From Oceanobacillus halotolerans (GTDB lineage: Bacteria > Bacillota > Bacilli > Bacillales > Amphibacillaceae), in contig NZ_WIXL01000002.1 of assembly GCF_010993955.1 (NCBI RefSeq), positions 310,001-374,000 on the forward strand: 64,000 nucleotides of DNA, given 5' to 3'. This document shows positions 20,090 through 31,249 of the stretch, piece by piece. The stretch's first letter is position 1; every line of letters starts with the position of its first letter. The translations under genes were made by a program, and so were the position numbers. Under the pieces are notes generated by a model. The model made no database searches. It was not told the DNA's origin and saw only the letters and a program-made list of their open reading frames with translations.

Positions 20090-22291
20090 TTACTGTATTG
20101 TTCTTGTTACGGCATAAACATCTTGTATTTGCTTAATTCGTTCAACAATTTTTCGTAAGTGACTAGTATTATGAATTAAAATAGTAATGTTAATAACAGC
20201 CATTTTATTTCGATCAGACTTTCCATTTACTTTCGTAATATTTGTCTTCATTTCATTAACAACTTGTAATACTTCATTTAATAAACCACGTCGATCATAT
20301 CCTGATATTTCTAAGTCAACATGATATTGTTTCTTCGTTGTTTGGGTATTTTCCCATCTTACATCCAATTGTCGTTGCTTTGCCTCTTCTGTTTGAACAT
20401 TCGGACAATCCGCGCGATGTACAGAAACCCCACGGCCTTTTGTAATATATCCGATAATTTTGTCACCTGGTACTGGATTGCAGCATTTAGATAAGCGAAT
20501 TAATACATTATCTATCCCTTCTACTTTAACACCAGAATCCCGCTTTTGTGCTCTATATTGTTTAACATCATTATTTACTTCTTCAATCGTATCCTGTAAA
20601 TCTTGTTCTTTTTGCTGGGAGCGTCTAACTTTTTCGGTTAATCGTGTAGCAATTAATGCGGCAGTGATCCCTTGGTAGCCAACCGCTGCATACATATCAT
20701 CTTCATTTGTAAAGTTAAACCGTTCGTAAACACGTCCTAGATTGTCGGAAGTCAGTACTTTTTTTGGTTCAATTCCTAAAGCTCTAATTTCGCGTTCAAC
20801 CGCTTCTTTCCCTTTTTGAATATTTTCTTCACGACGCTGTTTTTTAAAAAACTGTTTAATTTTATTTTTTGCTTGTGATGTTTGTGTTATTTTCAACCAA
20901 TCCTGAGAAGGTCCATAGGAATGTTTGGACGTCATCACCTCTATAATGTCGCCATTTTTCAATTCATAATCGAGTGGTTCCATTTTACCATTCACTTTTG
21001 CACCAATTGTTTTATTACCAATCTCCGTATGAATACGATAAGCAAAGTCTAACGGAACAGACCCTGATGGAAGTTCAATCACATCCCCCTTTGGTGTAAA
21101 TACATACACCATATCCGAGAATAAATCCATTTTAAGAGATTCCATAAATTCCTCTGCATCATGGGTTTCATTTTGCCATTCTAATATTTCGCGAAACCAA
21201 GTTAATTTTTCTTCAAATGATTTCTTTTCTTTTCCAAGCTGTCTTCCCTCTTTATACGCCCAATGTGCTGCGATTCCATACTCTGCAATCTCATGCATTT
21301 CCTTCGTCCGAATTTGAACTTCCAGCGGATCCCCTTTGGGACCAATAACGGTTGTATGCAAGGATTGATAAAGATTAGGCTTCGGCATTGCAATATAATC
21401 CTTAAAACGCCCTGGCATTGGCTTCCAACAAGTATGAATAATCCCTAAAACCGCATAACAATCCTTAATACTATTTACGATAATACGTACAGCTAACAGA
21501 TCATATATTTCACTAAACTGTTTACTTTGTTTTACCATCTTTGAATAAATACTATATAAGTGCTTGGGTCTACCAGAAATATCAGCATGAATGTTAACAT
21601 CCTTTAGCTGCTGATTGACTTCTTCCATTACCTCTTCTACATAAGACTCACGTTCTTCTCGTTTTTGTTTCATCAGTTGAACAATCCGATAGTACTGTTG
21701 CGGATTCAAATAACGTAGAGCAGTATCTTCTAATTCCCATTTAATGGTAGAAATCCCTAAGCGGTGAGCTAATGGCGCGAAAATTTCTAATGTTTCATTT
21801 GAAATACGACGTTGTTTATCAGGTGGTAGGTGTTTCAATGTACGCATGTTATGCAGACGATCTGCAAGTTTTATCAAAATAACACGTATATCCTTCGCCA
21901 TTGCAACAAACATTTTCCGATGATTTTCTGCTTGTATTGCTTCTTTGGATTTATACTTAATTTTACCTAGTTTCGTAACACCATCAACAAGCATCGCAAC
22001 TTCATGGTTAAATTCCCTTTCTAAATCTTTAATTGTCACTTCTGTATCCTCTACAACATCATGCAAAAACCCACCAGCAATTGTTTCAGGATCCATTTCT
22101 AGTTCTACTAGGATCCCTGCTACCTGCACTGGATGAAGAATATAAGGCTCGCCTGATTTACGGTACTGATCACGGTGTGCGTTTTCAGCAAATTCATATG
22201 CATGACGTAAAAAATCGATATCCTTTTCTGAGAGATATTGTCTAGCATTTTCAAGTACGTCTTCCATTGTTAAAACTTCCATTTTAGCCAT
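20090..22291 (-). CDS. relA: Bifunctional (p)ppGpp synthetase/hydrolase Rel
   Basis: Stringent-response enzyme of 733 residues making and degrading (p)ppGpp. Domains in order: HD hydrolase ([27 protein letters not shown]), synthetase ([19 protein letters not shown]), TGS ([17 protein letters not shown]), zinc-finger ([16 protein letters not shown] ... HRADCPN) and C-terminal ACT. Both catalytic domains have their signature motifs, so both activities are expected. I chose ATG 22291 (MAKMEVLT) with AGGTG six bases upstream; an ATG 18 bases earlier has no ribosome binding site. Confidence 0.96.
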   Translation of the reverse strand: MAKMEVLTMEDVLENARQYLSEKDIDFLRHAYEFAENAHRDQYRKSGEPYILHPVQVAGILVELEMDPETIAGGFLHDVVEDTEVTIKDLEREFNHEVAMLVDGVTKLGKIKYKSKEAIQAENHRKMFVAMAKDIRVILIKLADRLHNMRTLKHLPPDKQRRISNETLEIFAPLAHRLGISTIKWELEDTALRYLNPQQYYRIVQLMKQKREERESYVEEVMEEVNQQLKDVNIHADISGRPKHLYSIYSKMVKQSKQFSEIYDLLAVRIIVNSIKDCYAVLGIIHTCWKPMPGRFKDYIAMPKPNLYQSLHTTVIGPKGDPLEVQIRTKEMHEIAEYGIAAHWAYKEGRQLGKEKKSFEEKLTWFREILEWQNETHDAEEFMESLKMDLFSDMVYVFTPKGDVIELPSGSVPLDFAYRIHTEIGNKTIGAKVNGKMEPLDYELKNGDIIEVMTSKHSYGPSQDWLKITQTSQAKNKIKQFFKKQRREENIQKGKEAVEREIRALGIEPKKVLTSDNLGRVYERFNFTNEDDMYAAVGYQGITAALIATRLTEKVRRSQQKEQDLQDTIEEVNNDVKQYRAQKRDSGVKVEGIDNVLIRLSKCCNPVPGDKIIGYITKGRGVSVHRADCPNVQTEEAKQRQLDVRWENTQTTKKQYHVDLEISGYDRRGLLNEVLQVVNEMKTNITKVNGKSDRNKMAVINITILIHNTSHLRKIVERIKQIQDVYAVTRTIQ

Positions 22292-22378
22292 ATAATCACC
22301 TATATTCATTGTAGAGAATAACTTTTATAATAGTATCAAAAATATTTATGAAAAAGTAAAGAAATAAATATTATAAAG

Positions 22379-22460
22379 CTTAACTCATTCGGCAAAGTTT
22401 TCAACTCGACAGGTCGTGCTAGTACTTGCGAATGACGTGCGCGCTCTTAGTCAGCCTGTT
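22379..22460 (-). repeat. Degenerate F/M-type repeat
   Basis: AACTCATTCGG at the left, GTCGTGCTAGTACTTGCGAATGACG in the middle and CAGCCTGTTAGTT at the right match, with gaps, the F2 element at 58321-58440 in the same order. Located between rel and apt. The rest of the 22310-22544 gap holds only a weak GGTCTG/CAGACC hairpin after apt. Confidence 0.55.
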
Positions 22461-22544
22461 AGTTAACGCGATAACTCTTACCTTTATAAGAATAGGTCTG
22501 ACGATGTATTTAAACGCCAGACCTTTTCAATCATACTCTTTTTA

Positions 22545-23057
22545 TTAATAACGCATTAGTGTAAGTACATCATAACCTTCTAATTTATCTAATCCATTTA
22601 GATATGATAATTCAATTAAAAATGCACACCCAACTACTACACCACCAAGTTGTTCTACCAAATTAATGGTTGCTTCAATCGTACCACCTGTTGCAAGTAA
22701 ATCATCTGTTATTAACACACGTTGGCCAGCCTTTATTGCATCTTTGTGGATTGTCAATACATTTTTACCATACTCTAAACCGTAGTCAACCTTAATAACC
22801 TCTCGGGGTAATTTCCCTTCTTTCCTTACGGGAGCAAATCCTACTTCTAACGCATAGGAAACAGGGCAACCAACAATAAACCCTCTTGCCTCTGGCCCAA
22901 CAACAATATCAATTTCTTTTTGACGTGCATACTCAACAATTTCATCAACTGCAGCTTTATATGCTTTCCCATTATCCATTAATGGGGTAATATCTTTAAA
23001 TTGAATTCCTTCCTTTGGCCAATCTTCCACAATTTTAATATAGTTTTTATAATCCAT
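22545..23057 (-). CDS. apt: Adenine phosphoribosyltransferase
   Basis: Purine salvage: adenine + PRPP to AMP. 170 residues, the usual length. The PRPP-binding loop [13 protein letters not shown] is at about residues 114-126, with the N-terminal [11 protein letters not shown] and the base-binding PEARGFIVG. The start codon overlaps the end of recJ by 11 bp on the same strand, as in B. subtilis recJ-apt, so translation is probably coupled. Confidence 0.97.
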   Translation of the reverse strand: MDYKNYIKIVEDWPKEGIQFKDITPLMDNGKAYKAAVDEIVEYARQKEIDIVVGPEARGFIVGCPVSYALEVGFAPVRKEGKLPREVIKVDYGLEYGKNVLTIHKDAIKAGQRVLITDDLLATGGTIEATINLVEQLGGVVVGCAFLIELSYLNGLDKLEGYDVLTLMRY

Positions 23058-25386
23058 TCCTTACTTCCTCCTCGGACACGTACCCATCACTAACTGCCAT
23101 ACAGTCTTGAAACCAGGACTTTAATTGTTGATAGGTTGAATAGTATAATGCTTTTTCCAGTTGTGCTTTTCTTAATCGATTTTGATATAGCTTAGAATCC
23201 TTTAAATCTTTCTTAATAGGATTTTTATTACAAGTAATGACACCTTTATTTATTTTAACAAATCCTAATTCAAAAAACACTTTCGACATAAAAATAATTC
23301 GATCTTTTGTCCAAGATTTCATATTCATGATCAAATGTATTTCTTTATTCAAATCTAGCGTATTTCGTTTTCGAATTAAGCCATAATACCATTTAAAATC
23401 CTCTCTGGATGGGAATGGCTTCATATATACACTGTCACTCACATTATAACATGCATATATCTTGGAAGGACTTGTATGTTTGATTATTTCCTTTAATTCG
23501 TCACTTTCATTAGGTAAATCTAGAATAATTAAACTATCAATATTAGTAAATGACGGAACAGAAGTATTATAGCTTATAACATGAACCCATTCAGGTAATG
23601 ATCTACTACTATCTTCCATATTTTCACCAATAGCAAGAAACCCCTCATTTTCATTTGTTAATGTATTAAAATCAACCTGTTTTTTTCCACGATAATCGAA
23701 TAGTTGCCAATCATCAATTTTTATATCTTGTACAATGACTTGCATTTTCTTCGTACCATTCCACTCATTTATGGATAGTTCGCCAATAATTGAAATCGGT
23801 GTATTTGGAGCTATTTGATGGTAGAGATCTCCTAGCTGAAAACCTATTCCATCAACAGAATGGTCAGCTTCTTTAAACAATAATTTGATATGTTTTTGTC
23901 CATTTCCAATTTGTCTAATTTGTGCTGGTACATGGTTCATATGAAAAACAGGTTTGGGATTCCCCATTCCAAAAGGTGCTAAACGGGAAAGATCGTTTAC
24001 TAATGTTTCAGTAATATCACTAATCGATAATGTCTTACATATCTCTACTTCTTGTGTGAAATCTTCTGGTCGCAATTGGTCATATATAAGCTTGTTTAGT
24101 TCTAATTGTATTGTAGAAAGGTTATCTAAAGGGAATGTCATCCCTGCTGCTTGTGCATGACCACCAAAATGAGTGAATAAGTTTCGTACCTTCATACAAT
24201 TATGGAATAAATCAAAGGCTGGTATACTTCGAGCAGACCCCTTTGCCTCATTTGTGTCTGTTTTAACTGTTAACACGATAGCAGGACGTTCATACTTTCG
24301 CACTAAGCGAGAAGCAACAATACCTAGAACCCCTTCATTCCATCCTTCTTTAGCTACGATAATAACTCCTTGATCAGAAGGATCTATCATCTCCACTGCT
24401 TCACTGACAATGGTTTTGACAATTTCCTGACGCTCTTGGTTCAACGAATCTATTTGATTAGCATACATTTCTGCTTCTTCTCTATTCTTTGTTGTTAACA
24501 ATCGTACTGCTAAGTCAGCATCCTGAAGTCTTCCAACAGCATTAATTCGCGGTCCTATTAAAAAACCAACATCTTCTTCTGTCACATTTCCATCTATTTT
24601 ACAATGGTTTTTGAGTGCCTGAAGACCAGAACGTTTACTTGTGGTAAGTACCTTTAATCCGTAATACGCAAGAATACGATTCTCATTTATCAATGGTACT
24701 AAATCAGCTATTGTACCAATTGCTACTACATCTAAGAATTGCTTCGGAAAATAACCTAATAAATTTTCAGCAAATTTAAAAGCTACACCAACTCCTGCTA
24801 ACTCTTTAAACGGATAATCATTTGAACATTTTGGATGAATAATCGCATATGCATCTGGTAACTGGTCTTGGACTTCATGATGATCCGTAATGATTAAATC
24901 AATACCAAGTTCCCTGGCAACTTCCGCTTCATGTAGTGCAGCAATACCTGTATCTACTGTAATAATGAGCGAAAAACCACTTTCGTAGGCTTTTCGGAAT
25001 GCTTGTTCATTTGGACCATAACCCTCTGTAAAACGATTTGGTATATAATAATCACAGTTTGCACCAAGTTCCTCTAATGTTTCAAGCATGACAGTAGTAG
25101 AGCTTACACCATCTGCATCATAATCACCATATATTAATATTTTTTCATTATGATGGATTGCTTCGTGTACTCGATTTGAAGCAATGTCAATTGAATCTAA
25201 AGTAGCAGGGCTATGTAATTCGTTTAAATCTGGCGATAGAAACGATTGTGCCTCCGCTTTTGTTTGAATACCTCGTTGAGATAATAATTCCGTTATTATA
25301 GGGGACATGTCACTGAAGTTGTCCATCCACTTTGCATTATTTTCTGGTGATGATCTAAAATTCCATCTCATCTTACTTTTTAACAT
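23047..25386 (-). CDS. recJ: Single-stranded-DNA exonuclease RecJ
   Basis: 5'-3' ssDNA exonuclease of 779 residues for recombination and mismatch repair. DHH-domain motifs are [12 protein letters not shown] (about residues 82-93), VDTGIA and TDHHEV; the DHHA1 part has [11 protein letters not shown] and [11 protein letters not shown] (about 395-425). An OB-fold and the Firmicute-specific RecJ C-terminal domain follow. GGGGTG lies upstream of ATG 25386; a second ATG five codons in is possible. Upstream neighbour is the LapA-domain gene, downstream apt. Confidence 0.95.
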   Translation of the reverse strand: MLKSKMRWNFRSSPENNAKWMDNFSDMSPIITELLSQRGIQTKAEAQSFLSPDLNELHSPATLDSIDIASNRVHEAIHHNEKILIYGDYDADGVSSTTVMLETLEELGANCDYYIPNRFTEGYGPNEQAFRKAYESGFSLIITVDTGIAALHEAEVARELGIDLIITDHHEVQDQLPDAYAIIHPKCSNDYPFKELAGVGVAFKFAENLLGYFPKQFLDVVAIGTIADLVPLINENRILAYYGLKVLTTSKRSGLQALKNHCKIDGNVTEEDVGFLIGPRINAVGRLQDADLAVRLLTTKNREEAEMYANQIDSLNQERQEIVKTIVSEAVEMIDPSDQGVIIVAKEGWNEGVLGIVASRLVRKYERPAIVLTVKTDTNEAKGSARSIPAFDLFHNCMKVRNLFTHFGGHAQAAGMTFPLDNLSTIQLELNKLIYDQLRPEDFTQEVEICKTLSISDITETLVNDLSRLAPFGMGNPKPVFHMNHVPAQIRQIGNGQKHIKLLFKEADHSVDGIGFQLGDLYHQIAPNTPISIIGELSINEWNGTKKMQVIVQDIKIDDWQLFDYRGKKQVDFNTLTNENEGFLAIGENMEDSSRSLPEWVHVISYNTSVPSFTNIDSLIILDLPNESDELKEIIKHTSPSKIYACYNVSDSVYMKPFPSREDFKWYYGLIRKRNTLDLNKEIHLIMNMKSWTKDRIIFMSKVFFELGFVKINKGVITCNKNPIKKDLKDSKLYQNRLRKAQLEKALYYSTYQQLKSWFQDCMAVSDGYVSEEEVRNGL

Positions 25387-25461
25387 ATATAATTACACCC
25401 CTGACTTTACTATTATACAAGACGAGGTCAATGGTAGCAATGTGAAAAAATGAGATCGAAA

Positions 25462-25797
25462 TTAGTATTCATCACCTGATTTCTCATTCGTAGTCTCTGG
25501 TGATCCCCCCATTTCTGCCTCTTTTTCTAGATTGTTTTCTTTAAGTAATGTATTTAAGCGTTCATTTTCTTCTTTATACTTTCTTATAGAACGCTCTAAA
25601 CGAAATACTTTTATCATCCCAACAGCTGCGGTTATAATCCCACCCATTAAAACCGCAAACAATATAAGTAAAACTAAGGGAATTTCTCCTGATCCAAACA
25701 CAAAATTGACTTGCACTGGTTCAACATTTGCAACAGCAAATATCGCTACAATAATAACGACAATAATGGCGATAATTGTATAGGTTTGTCCTTTCAT
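25462..25797 (-). CDS. LapA-domain membrane protein (YrvD-like)
   Basis: A 111-residue protein with two transmembrane helices (about residues 4-22 and 40-62) separated by the LapA-domain signature VQVNFVFGSGEIPLVLLIL, then a cytoplasmic coiled coil and an acidic tail. The domain is named for E. coli LapA (lipopolysaccharide regulation), which cannot apply in a Gram-positive; role unknown. I chose ATG 25797, seven bases after AGGAGG; an ATG one codon earlier is equally near. Same place as B. subtilis yrvD between recJ and secDF. Confidence 0.82.
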   Translation of the reverse strand: MKGQTYTIIAIIVVIIVAIFAVANVEPVQVNFVFGSGEIPLVLLILFAVLMGGIITAAVGMIKVFRLERSIRKYKEENERLNTLLKENNLEKEAEMGGSPETTNEKSGDEY

Positions 25798-25947
25798 CAT
25801 CACCCCTCCTTTACACTCGTATCTTATCATTACCCAATCTCCGTTTAAAAAATTACTTATCAAAGAAGACCTATTTTCTATTATATAAACGTTTTTTCAA
25901 TTTAAATCTTCATGAATAATTGGTAGATATGCGAATATCTTACCGTT

Positions 25948-26056
25948 CCAGCAGAACACTTCGCTTTCACCAGGGCATAAGCGCGACATCTGTTCAAACT
26001 TGTTCGTTTTCACAGTGTCTTCTTTGCCATGGACGCCGCCTAAAGCCTCCTCTACA
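25948..26056 (-). repeat. Repeat family C, copy C3
   Basis: Reverse orientation: CGCTTTCACCAGGGCATAAG, GCGACATCTGTTCAAAC, CGTTTTCACAGTGTCTTCTT, GCCTCCTCT. Ten bases later A5 begins, the same C-then-A junction as at 30868-30881. Confidence 0.8.
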
Positions 26057-26066
26057 GAAAAGCTTA

Positions 26067-26240
26067 AGCGCCTTGGTCACCCCCGATTAGAAAACTTGGC
26101 TTGTCGCCAAGTGGCGAAAGCCTTAGTTGCACTTATGCAGTAAGAAAATTTTTCTTATCTGCCAAGCTTAAGCCGATCCTCGGCGTGGCGCTTTTTGCGC
26201 GTAATGAGGATTGACTTAAGACCTCGAGGGGGTAGGTGCT
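26067..26240 (+). repeat. Repeat family A, copy A5
   Basis: Full length, AGCGCCTTGGTCACCCCCGA to GAGGGGGTAGGTGCT. Confidence 0.85.
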
Positions 26241-26245
26241 GAAGC

Positions 26246-26300
26246 TAGACATCGGAAGAAAACCGCTTCCTGCGGGGGCTTCGGACACGTGCTGTCGCCA
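26246..26300 (-). repeat. Family D-like half unit D4
   Basis: Read on the minus strand: GACAGCACGTGTCCGAAGCC, CCGCAGGAAGCGG, TTTTCTTCCGATG. A matching piece follows copy A6 at 31117-31172, so an A-D junction recurs. Confidence 0.6.
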
Positions 26301-26303
26301 TAC

Positions 26304-26340
26304 CCAAAAAATCAAACCCTTGTTTTTCAACAAGGGTTTG
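26304..26340 (-). terminator. secDF terminator
   Basis: CAAACCCTTG and CAAGGGTTTG form a perfect 10-bp stem, followed on the minus strand by ATTTTTT. It lies just beyond the secDF stop codon. Confidence 0.9.
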
Positions 26341-26346
26341 TAAACA

Positions 26347-28605
26347 TTATACTTGTGGTCCTTCTGGTTTCTTTTTCTTCACAAATACAACTGGTTTCTT
26401 TTTAATCATTTTCCCGCGCCATACAAGCCATATTTGTGCTGCTAAAAATAGGGAAGAATACGTACCTACTAGCAGACCGACTGCTAAAGCAATTGCAAAC
26501 CCCGTGATTGACTGAGCACCTAGGAAAAGAAATGCCAATACAGCTAACATAGTTGTTACAGTTGTATTAATACTCCGCATAAACGTTTGAACTAAACTTT
26601 TGTTAACCACTTTTGCGAGCTCTTTAAACGATTTAACACGTTTCTTTTTCTTTAAGTTTTCTCGAATCCGGTCAAAGGTTACAATGGTATCGTTGATTGA
26701 GTAACCGACAATTGTCAGGATAGCTGCAACGATTGTAATATCAAATTCTATTCTAGTTAAGCTGAAAATAGCAAGAACAAAAAATGCGTCGTGTAATAGG
26801 GCAATTAATGCTGTAATTGCAAAGAAGAATTCAAAACGGAATGTAACATAAATAATCATAAAAATCGATGCAATTCCGACTGCATAAATAGCATTTTTTA
26901 CTAATTCTTCTCCTACGATAGGGGAAACGACACTAACACTAGGCTCATTCCCATACAAGCCAACAAAATGTTCTTTAACTTCCGCAATCTCATCTTCTGA
27001 TAATACAGTATCATATCTTGTCACGGCAATATCATTATTATCACCAGAAAGAACGATTGACTTTGGCTCCAATCCTAATTCATCTAGATTTTTTTCCACT
27101 TCCTCACTAGTCAATCCATCTTCTGCTAAAATCTCGACACGTGATCCACTAGTAAAATCGATTCCAGGATTTAATTGGAACAAGAGAATAGAAGCTAATC
27201 CTAATATGACCATTACAATAGAACCTGTAAAGAATTTCTTACGATGTTGTACGACATTTACTTTCCGGTCCATAAAGGTCACATCATCTGTCTCTTTATA
27301 ATCCGCAATATCCTGAATATCTTTCTTCTTAACACCAAACCAGGTTGGCTTTTTATTTAAAAATCTACTCTTCACCCATAGGCCTAGCAATAACCTTGAC
27401 CCATAAACTGCTGTTAAAAAGCTAACCACAATACTGACGATTAACATCGTTGCGAATCCTTTAACAGAGCTTGTCCCAAAGATAAATAGTACTGCAGCAG
27501 CAATTAATGTCGTTAAGTTGGCATCAAAAATGGTAGACAACGAGTTTTTAGATCCTGCTTTAAACGAAGCCATAATTGATTTACCAGACTTAATTTCTTC
27601 TTTTATTCGTTCAAACGTAATAACATTTGCATCGACTGCCATCCCGACTCCTAAAATGAGAGCAGCTATTCCAGGGAGGGTAAGCACACCATTCATTAAC
27701 TCAAACACCAATAATACTAAATAAATGTAAATACTTAAATTAACGGCTGCAATAACACCTGGAAAACGATAGACAACCATCATATAGACAAAAATTAAAC
27801 CTATTCCAATAAATGCAGCAAATACCGTTTTATTTAAAGCCTGTTCCCCAAATTGTGCACCAACAGAATCTGAATATAACTCCTCCATATGAACTGGTAA
27901 TGAACCAGAATTAATAATGTCAGCAAGTCGTTGTGCTGATTCAACCGTAAAATTACCAGTAATCATGACATTCGTTGTATTTAAGGTCTCATCCACACCT
28001 GGTGCTGATACATATTTTGGTTCCTCTTTGGTCACTTCTTCCTGATAGGAGTCCTCCTCTTGATAGTCCATCCAAATGACGAGACGATTATCGGGTTCCC
28101 CCATATTCTTAATTTTTGTTGTTACCTCACCAAATTTGGAGGCATCCTTTAATTGAAGTGTAACAATTGGTGCATTTGTTTGTGGATGAAAGTCTTGCGT
28201 GGCACTCCCTTCTTCCACATCTGTACCATCTAAATATTCTTTATCATTGACATCTCGGAAGGAAAGTCTTGCAGATGTAGCTAGCATTTCTCGAGCTTCT
28301 GTCTGGTCTTCTACACCAGCCAGCTGAACACGGATTCTGTCCTCTCCTTCAATATCAATACTTGCTTCACTAATCCCTAAGCGGTTTACTCGGTCATTTA
28401 ATGTTTGAACCGTTGATTCTAATAAACTCCGTGTTACATCTTGCTCCTCATCGACAGGCTCAACCTCATAAAGGACTTCAAATCCTCCTTGAAGATCTAG
28501 TCCTAAGTTAATGTCTTTTGTTATACCTGTTACCGTTGTTCCAATCGTTGTTGCAAATAACAAGACGATTAGAAAGAAGGCAACAATTCTGCCTCGATAT
28601 TTCAT
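26347..28605 (-). CDS. secDF: Fused protein translocase subunit SecDF
   Basis: Membrane protein of 752 residues that uses proton motive force to help Sec-dependent export. SecD half: TM1 (about 8-26), large extracellular P1 domain, then five helices with GVGMAVDANVITFERIKEE. SecF half starts near residue 430 with TM7 and repeats the motif as GYSINDTIVTFDRIRENL. The natural SecD-SecF fusion of Bacillus is kept, and the conserved acidic residues of motif D4 are present in both halves. The C-terminus is basic. Followed by its own terminator. Confidence 0.96.
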   Translation of the reverse strand: MKYRGRIVAFFLIVLLFATTIGTTVTGITKDINLGLDLQGGFEVLYEVEPVDEEQDVTRSLLESTVQTLNDRVNRLGISEASIDIEGEDRIRVQLAGVEDQTEAREMLATSARLSFRDVNDKEYLDGTDVEEGSATQDFHPQTNAPIVTLQLKDASKFGEVTTKIKNMGEPDNRLVIWMDYQEEDSYQEEVTKEEPKYVSAPGVDETLNTTNVMITGNFTVESAQRLADIINSGSLPVHMEELYSDSVGAQFGEQALNKTVFAAFIGIGLIFVYMMVVYRFPGVIAAVNLSIYIYLVLLVFELMNGVLTLPGIAALILGVGMAVDANVITFERIKEEIKSGKSIMASFKAGSKNSLSTIFDANLTTLIAAAVLFIFGTSSVKGFATMLIVSIVVSFLTAVYGSRLLLGLWVKSRFLNKKPTWFGVKKKDIQDIADYKETDDVTFMDRKVNVVQHRKKFFTGSIVMVILGLASILLFQLNPGIDFTSGSRVEILAEDGLTSEEVEKNLDELGLEPKSIVLSGDNNDIAVTRYDTVLSEDEIAEVKEHFVGLYGNEPSVSVVSPIVGEELVKNAIYAVGIASIFMIIYVTFRFEFFFAITALIALLHDAFFVLAIFSLTRIEFDITIVAAILTIVGYSINDTIVTFDRIRENLKKKKRVKSFKELAKVVNKSLVQTFMRSINTTVTTMLAVLAFLFLGAQSITGFAIALAVGLLVGTYSSLFLAAQIWLVWRGKMIKKKPVVFVKKKKPEGPQV

Positions 28606-28658
28606 CTATACGTTTCCTCCTCATTCATTCCAGGACTCTTAATATATATCCATGAACA

Positions 28659-28967
28659 TTAAGTAGTTTCATCATCATTATTTGTTAAAGCAGCAATAGA
28701 GGCCATTATATCATCATTTTGGGTTTCTTGATATGTATCTACTGTAAGATAACTCATATAAATATTAGAACTAAGATGGAAAATATCTTGAACTACTTCA
28801 TGTAACCGTTTTGTTGGATTACCTCTCCAAACTTTTTTCATGAGACAATTCCAAACATTTTCCTTTGTTGCTTGTGTATACCCCATTAATTGTAATTCGT
28901 TCACTTTGCTCTCTAAAGCAGGTTGTAAGGTAGTTCTCCATTCTTCAACCGTTTTCGTACGTGTCAT
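28659..28967 (-). CDS. comN: Post-transcriptional regulator ComN-like
   Basis: A 102-residue protein matching the ComN (YrzD) family: EWRTTLQPALESKVNELQLMGY, ENVWNCLMKKVWRG and LHEVVQDIFHLSSNIYMSYLT. In B. subtilis ComN acts on comE operon mRNA and localises with DivIVA. Location between secDF and spoVB is the same as B. subtilis yrzD. It is divergent from spoVB over 130 bp containing a CATATATATCATTGTATATG palindrome (29044-29063). Confidence 0.87.
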   Translation of the reverse strand: MTRTKTVEEWRTTLQPALESKVNELQLMGYTQATKENVWNCLMKKVWRGNPTKRLHEVVQDIFHLSSNIYMSYLTVDTYQETQNDDIMASIAALTNNDDETT

Positions 28968-29097
28968 TACACCAATCCCCCTACCATTAAGTAGTACATT
29001 AATATTAATTCACACCTTTTGTCATGCTTGGCCCACTCTTTCGCATATATATCATTGTATATGAAAATTTAATTTTTGAGAAGGCAGGTCGTCGTCC

Positions 29098-30651
29098 ATG
29101 GCCAAACAAACATTTCTACAAGGAACAATCATTTTGATTATGGCAGGTCTTATCACACGATTTTTAGGTTTTATTAACCGATTAGTGGTAGCACGGTTAA
29201 TGGGAGAAGAGGGTGTAGGCCTTTATATGATGGCATTGCCAACACTTTTTCTCGTTATTACATTAACACAGCTTGGACTACCTGTTGCCATATCTAAACG
29301 CGTAGCAGAAGCCGAAGCAAGAAACGATCAACAAAAGATTAAAAAAATCCTTACTGTTTCGTTTGCGATCACCGCCGTTACATGTATTTTATTCACAACT
29401 GGAATGATCCTTTTTGCACCATTTATTGCTTCCACTTTATTAACAGATGGACGAACTATTTATCCGTTAATCGCGATAAGCCCAATTGTTCCAATCATTG
29501 CAATATCTTCTATCTTAAAGGGATACTTCCAAGGAAAGCAAAACATGAAACCGCAAAGCTTCGGTCTCGTAATAGAACAGATCGTTCGTATTGCATGTGT
29601 TGCGTTTTTTGTAAATCTACTACTGCCTTATGGCGTGGAATTTGCTGCTGCTGGAGCAATGTTTAGTGTTATCTTAGGTGAATTCGCTTCATTAGCTTTT
29701 ATGTTTTATCTTTTTAAGCGAAATAAATCGATTAAGGTTAGAAACCGTTTCTTTCATTACTTGAAAACTAGTAAAAGCACCTTACGTGAATTGTTTTCTA
29801 TTGCGTTACCTAGTACAGGCAGTCGTTTAATTGGCTCCATATCTAACTTCTTAGAACCAATTTTGGTAGCTCAAAGTTTGGCAATCGCTGGTGTGGCTAC
29901 AACAATAGCTACAAAACAGTATGGTGAGCTTACAGGGTTTGTGCTTCCATTATTATTTTTACCAACATTTATTACTAATTCACTATCCATTGCATTAGTT
30001 CCTAATATTTCAGAAGCAGAAGCAAATAAAAATAAAAAACTAATTCATTATCGAATCCATCAATCTATTCGAATTTCATTTGCTTCTGGTGCAATTGCAA
30101 CGATTGTCTTAACTTTTTTTGCGGAACCAATTTTAACGTATATGTATGGAACAGATAATGCTAGCCGGTTCCTCGTATTTATGGCACCATTCTTTATTTT
30201 ACTTTACATTCAAGCTCCTTTACAGTCTGCTTTACAGGGTCTAGATCTTGCAAAGCCAGCAATGTGGAATAGCTTGGTAGGCGCATTCTTTAAGTTTATT
30301 GTACTCTTTTTCCTTGCATCAAACCCTGATTTTGGAATTATGGGTGTTGCCATTGCCATGTCTGTAGGTGTTGTGCTAGTAACCCTAATGCATTTAGCAT
30401 CATTAAAAAAAGCCATTCATTTCTATATTCCATTTAAAGATTTATCAAAAATGGCTTTACTTTTATTAATGACCGGCGTGGTTGGACATCTTTTAAAAGG
30501 CATATATGATGGAATTGGACAACAAAATATTATAGCCTTTATCTGCTTACTCATTTTATTAACCTTCATTTATCTATTATTCTTACTCATATTACGATTT
30601 GTTACCAAAGAGGAATTAAAGCAAATCCCTCTTATCCAACGATTTGTGTAA
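29098..30651 (+). CDS. spoVB: Stage V sporulation protein B (MOP-family flippase)
   Basis: Polytopic membrane protein of 517 residues with about 14 helices in the MurJ/SpoVB polysaccharide exporter family; SpoVB is needed for spore cortex synthesis. Signature stretches include GLITRFLGFINRLVVARLMG at the N-terminus and GYFQGKQNMKPQSFGLVIEQ. AAGGCAGG lies upstream of ATG 29098. Gene context next to comN and secDF supports SpoVB over other paralogues of this large family. Confidence 0.92.
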   Translation: MAKQTFLQGTIILIMAGLITRFLGFINRLVVARLMGEEGVGLYMMALPTLFLVITLTQLGLPVAISKRVAEAEARNDQQKIKKILTVSFAITAVTCILFTTGMILFAPFIASTLLTDGRTIYPLIAISPIVPIIAISSILKGYFQGKQNMKPQSFGLVIEQIVRIACVAFFVNLLLPYGVEFAAAGAMFSVILGEFASLAFMFYLFKRNKSIKVRNRFFHYLKTSKSTLRELFSIALPSTGSRLIGSISNFLEPILVAQSLAIAGVATTIATKQYGELTGFVLPLLFLPTFITNSLSIALVPNISEAEANKNKKLIHYRIHQSIRISFASGAIATIVLTFFAEPILTYMYGTDNASRFLVFMAPFFILLYIQAPLQSALQGLDLAKPAMWNSLVGAFFKFIVLFFLASNPDFGIMGVAIAMSVGVVLVTLMHLASLKKAIHFYIPFKDLSKMALLLLMTGVVGHLLKGIYDGIGQQNIIAFICLLILLTFIYLLFLLILRFVTKEELKQIPLIQRFV

Positions 30652-30762
30652 TATGCTGATTAAAATTGTTAGAAGTTCTATACACCTTGTCTAAATATCT
30701 AACAGTATAAATCGTAATGCATAGTTGATGTAAATTGCGACGTAAATTGCGTCGTTGATTTC

Positions 30763-30868
30763 CGCTTCGGACAGTCGCTTTCACCATGGGCATAAGTGCG
30801 ACATCTGTTCAAACTTTACGTTTTCACAGTGTCTTCTTTACCGCAGGCACGGCCTCAGCCTCCTCTTT
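30763..30868 (-). repeat. Repeat family C, copy C4
   Basis: TTCCGCTTCGGACAGTCGC, TTTCACCATGGGCATAAG, TGCGACATCTGTTCAAAC, GTTTTCACAGTGTCTTCTTT, GCCTCAGCCTCCTCT. Preceded by GACGTAAATTGCGTCGTTGA, a flank resembling those of other C/D copies. Confidence 0.8.
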
Positions 30869-30880
30869 AAAAAAGCTAAA

Positions 30881-31057
30881 AGCGCCTTGGTCACCCCCGA
30901 TTAGAAAACTTGGCTTTTCGCCAAGTGGCGAAAGCCTTAGTTGCACTTATGCAGTAAGAACGTTTTCTTTCTTATCTGCCAAGCTTAAGCCGAGCCTCGG
31001 CGTGGCACTTTTTGCGCGTAATGAGGATTGACTTAAGACCTCGAGGGGGTAGGCGCT
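30881..31057 (+). repeat. Repeat family A, copy A6
   Basis: Full length, AGCGCCTTGGTCACCCCCGA to GAGGGGGTAGGCGCT. Its two ends are the clearest inverted pair of the family. Followed without a gap by M4. Confidence 0.87.
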
Positions 31058-31115
31058 GGCCTATGAAAACGCCACGTCCTTATGTCTATCGGCACTAGGA
31101 CGTCCTGTCCGTCGT
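31058..31115 (+). repeat. Module M, copy M4
   Basis: GGCCTAT...CTATCGGC stem (one mismatch) around AAAACGCCACGTCC, then ACTAGGACGTCCTGTCCGTC. Confidence 0.72.
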
Positions 31116-31116
31116 C

Positions 31117-31172
31117 GCTAGACATCGGAAGAAGACCACTTACTGCTCAGGTCTAGACACGTGCTGTTCCTG
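31117..31172 (-). repeat. Family D-like half unit D5
   Basis: Contains CTAGACATCGGAAGAAGACC and GACACGTGCTGTTCCTGCAG; same order as D4 after copy A5. Confidence 0.55.
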
Positions 31173-31249
31173 CAGGAGTCTACTATCCTACGCTTCAATC
31201 AACTGCTATATTAGCAATAGCAATGATAAGAAAGAGGTCAGCCATATTA

